Position numbers and translations under genes: made by a program. Below the pieces are notes generated by a model. The model saw only the letters and a program-made list of their open reading frames with translations, ran no database searches and was not told where the DNA came from. A DNA stretch of 64,000 bases from Ascidiimonas sp046199005 (GTDB lineage Bacteria; Bacteroidota; Bacteroidia; Flavobacteriales; Flavobacteriaceae): NCBI GenBank assembly GCA_046199005.1, contig CP176050.1, positions 310,001-374,000 on the forward strand. The letters are read 5' to 3'. The first letter of the stretch is position 1. Each line of letters opens with the position of its first letter. Shown here one piece after another: positions 63,001 through 64,000 of the stretch.

Positions 63001-64000
63001 AATTCTTGGTAGACTGTCAATCGCCAACTCAGACACAAAATCTCTTTGACTTTGAATGGTCGTTGAAGAAATCATAAAGTTAAATGCGTCTCCCACGTGA
63101 AAGGATTTAAAACTATCATAGTATAACTTGTATTCATTCCTAAGTTTATTAACACCACCTGTATTAAGCGGAATATTAAATTCAGATTGGTGTGTTAATT
63201 TCTGGTAGGTAAGATCTATGGTATTTACCCGAGATTTTATGGCTGACTCGGGGATGTAATCTATTTGATGGTCTAAAAAGAAATCACCGTTAGCTACTTC
63301 ATTGAGATTTTTAAAGAAATATTTTTCGTTTCCGCTGGAATCCTGCGGAATAATTCGATACCTAGAATTAGGAACATCAAACTTCACTTTAAAATAAAGT
63401 CGGTCATCGCCAATCTTAAAAGCGAGTGTTTGATCTGGTATCGTAAAATTAGTTGGCGGACTCTCTTGATTTGGAGCGGTGGGGTAGAGAACAACCTTGT
63501 CAAATCTGGAGAAAGAAAACGTCTTATCATCTTCGCCATCAAACCAGTACTTATGAACTATCTTAATGGCGATATCTGTTTCAAAAGCATCGAAGATAAC
63601 TCTTGTATGCTTATAGCGAGGAGTAAGTGCTTCTTCTTTATCGGTCCAGATGTGATAGAGTAAAAGCTTGTTAGCCTTGGGTCTGATAAGCAGAGGATAG
63701 GGTTTTCTGTATACAGTATGCTCAAAAGATTTTAACACATTTTCCCTTAATTCTGTCGCTAATTCGGTAAGCTGTCTGTTTCCGGGATTACTCCCTTGAA
63801 TAAAATCTTGTTTTTTATGGTTTTGCAAAGCAGGGTCTTGTAAGTTTCTGTCTGCGTCACTATCGCTAAACTTTCTTAGAAAGGGATCAAATTTGCTTGA
63901 CTTTCTATATCCTAAATCAATTTTTTGTGGTTCGCTCCATTTTCCATCAATTTTTTGATAAGAATAATTGGCAAAAATATCATAAACATGAGCGAGCAGT
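60004..64000 (-). CDS. Tc toxin TcA-like subunit, C-terminal part (5' end outside window)
   Basis: The frame is open from the TAA at 60004-60006 to the right edge, at least 1331 residues; an internal TTG at 63828 is not the start. The visible N-terminal part (YSYQKIDGKWSEPQKIDLGY) resembles the neuraminidase-like region of TcA proteins. The middle (about 61890-60960) is a long helical, pore-forming-type domain: LFAAIERKDSEELTLLRSRH, then paired coiled-coil stretches. The end (about 60800-60004) is the TcB-binding domain (YPGYYRRRIKSVRISIPCIT, GPYVNIGATLTL, HDFPGEWHML). TcA pentamers form the injection channel that receives the TcB-TcC cocoon. No TcB or TcC gene follows downstream; any partners must be off-window. 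Target cells are unknown. Confidence 0.9.
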   Translation of the reverse strand, partial: LLAHVYDIFANYSYQKIDGKWSEPQKIDLGYRKSSKFDPFLRKFSDSDADRNLQDPALQNHKKQDFIQGSNPGNRQLTELATELRENVLKSFEHTVYRKPYPLLIRPKANKLLLYHIWTDKEEALTPRYKHTRVIFDAFETDIAIKIVHKYWFDGEDDKTFSFSRFDKVVLYPTAPNQESPPTNFTIPDQTLAFKIGDDRLYFKVKFDVPNSRYRIIPQDSSGNEKYFFKNLNEVANGDFFLDHQIDYIPESAIKSRVNTIDLTYQKLTHQSEFNIPLNTGGVNKLRNEYKLYYDSFKSFHVGDAFNFMISSTTIQSQRDFVSELAIDSLPRITLNPEGLQTLWNNISISVNELLHHKNQNHFKEQVDYNESFGNYFYEIFFHIPMRIADHLNASGKFREADIWYRYIYDPTNSKDEFDRLAFPADVNWNFTAFRELGLQKLEEIYSNENAIEEYRRNPGNPHAIARMRISAYQKNVVMKYLDNLMDWGDYLFSQYTPESTSEARNLYAMVKNILGDKPQSVGACSETKDLTYEKINFKQNEATGEFIYNMFTKVPKKPVATSKFEKYTENVKHQFADKLKVRANLKTYNYVGRPSEKNKTKRYQESVFSNKEVSSYQNNVLVSAGKSYNIGDFSRDRQTLDKVYGRPRTPVKYINLKSDLIFCFPKNDIFHAYWDRVDDRIYKLNNCLDINGVKRLMPAFAPPIDPALLARMVAGGLSFDDILGALASGLPYYKFEYLIAKAKEFCSTVQSFGGQLFAAIERKDSEELTLLRSRHEQNILTLTTQVKRKNLEQAKTNLKILEENKKGLQLRIDHFDQLIEDGLIPWERTEQIAKWTAGSIRIGEGILQFLSGGLRLVPQLGSPFAMKYGGLELGDSANRFANALAATAKIADNIAVLAGMEAGHQRRDQEWRYQLAQFEQEMVSIDHQLTNSELAVAMAEYDISMHEKNIAQYEELHEFYTTKFSGLDHYTFQVGQLQKLYKMAYNLAHEMASDAQRAFNFQRGNALGDPGLIALDNWNSEKAGLLAGEQLMLQLQRLEKEFIDTDKVHKQITQHFSLKQIAPEKLLELKINGSFSDFTIPEAAFDVIYPGYYRRRIKSVRISIPCITGPYVNIGATLTLGINKIRQEKDSALVDFSFAGCDTIATSTAQNDGGQFELNFNGNKYLPFEGAGAISSWSLSLPNTVRSFDYNTISDVIFHISYEAEFDGVLKATVESNLKTALGKLNGTKTLRTFSLRHDFPGEWHMLTKTGNSNDIELALQATHFPYFANVKSVDGVENFSYTLDVNDILSKVNSNQSISKTADMKITVPQALGDQNFKDVIFFVSYSLT

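Noticed and set aside
1..64000. Search for CRISPR arrays, insertion sequences, integrases and rRNA
   Set aside because: No short regularly spaced repeats, transposase or integrase motifs, or rRNA-like sequence were seen; the only long repeats are NRPS domain copies.

Overview
The window looks like a chromosome segment of a marine-type Flavobacteriaceae (Bacteroidota). The supporting signs are AT-rich coding DNA, many TAnnTTTG/TTTG promoter boxes in place of sigma70 boxes, few Shine-Dalgarno sequences, SusC-like TonB receptors with a CarboxypepD-type N-terminal domain, a tricorn-like protease, a myxol/saproxanthin-type carotenoid block and a flavobacterial FeoB-associated Cys-rich peptide. No insertion sequences, phage genes or CRISPR arrays were seen.

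Layout. (1) 1-21215 is the 3' part of a non-ribosomal peptide synthetase (NRPS) locus. It holds the end of one synthetase (epimerization domain plus acidic docking tail), a five-module 6015-aa synthetase ending in a thioesterase, an MFS exporter overlapping it by 4 nt, and a type II thioesterase. The adenylation codes read Phe / aliphatic / aliphatic / Gln-like / Phe. DNA repeats inside the genes point to domain duplication or gene conversion. (2) 21231-22703 carries a HupE/UreJ-like membrane protein and an unknown secreted protein. (3) 22814-29488 is a tetR-tolC-mfp-RND efflux operon with a candidate TetR operator upstream. (4) 29578-33881 holds isoprenoid/carotenoid genes: a polyprenyl synthase converging on crtD-cruF-crtY. 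(5) 33929-38840 is a metal-homeostasis block in which a TonB receptor and a secreted partner are divergent from a DtxR regulator and a ZIP transporter, with a palindrome over the shared promoter. (6) 38915-41410 has an S9 peptidase and a small secreted protein. (7) 41485-45652 holds two unrecognised proteins without signal peptides flanking an orphan NarL-type response regulator; this is the least explained part. (8) 45902-52397 has a helicase, a tricorn-like protease and a CarboxypepD-like protein. (9) 52505-57985 has feoA-feoB, a sugar transporter plus ROK kinase pair, a tiny FeoB-associated peptide missed by length cut-offs, and a SCO1-like copper chaperone. (10) 58163-64000 has rseP, tRNA-Asn, a lanthipeptide-like precursor interrupted by an in-frame TAA, and the C-terminal part of a Tc-toxin TcA subunit running off the window.

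Specialised products dominate the two ends: NRPS peptide with export and editing at the left, RiPP remnant and Tc toxin at the right. The middle is ordinary envelope, metal and pigment physiology. The most unusual observations are the stop-interrupted RiPP precursor beside a TcA gene, the 41.5-45.7 kb response-regulator trio, and the near-identical A-T segments in the NRPS.
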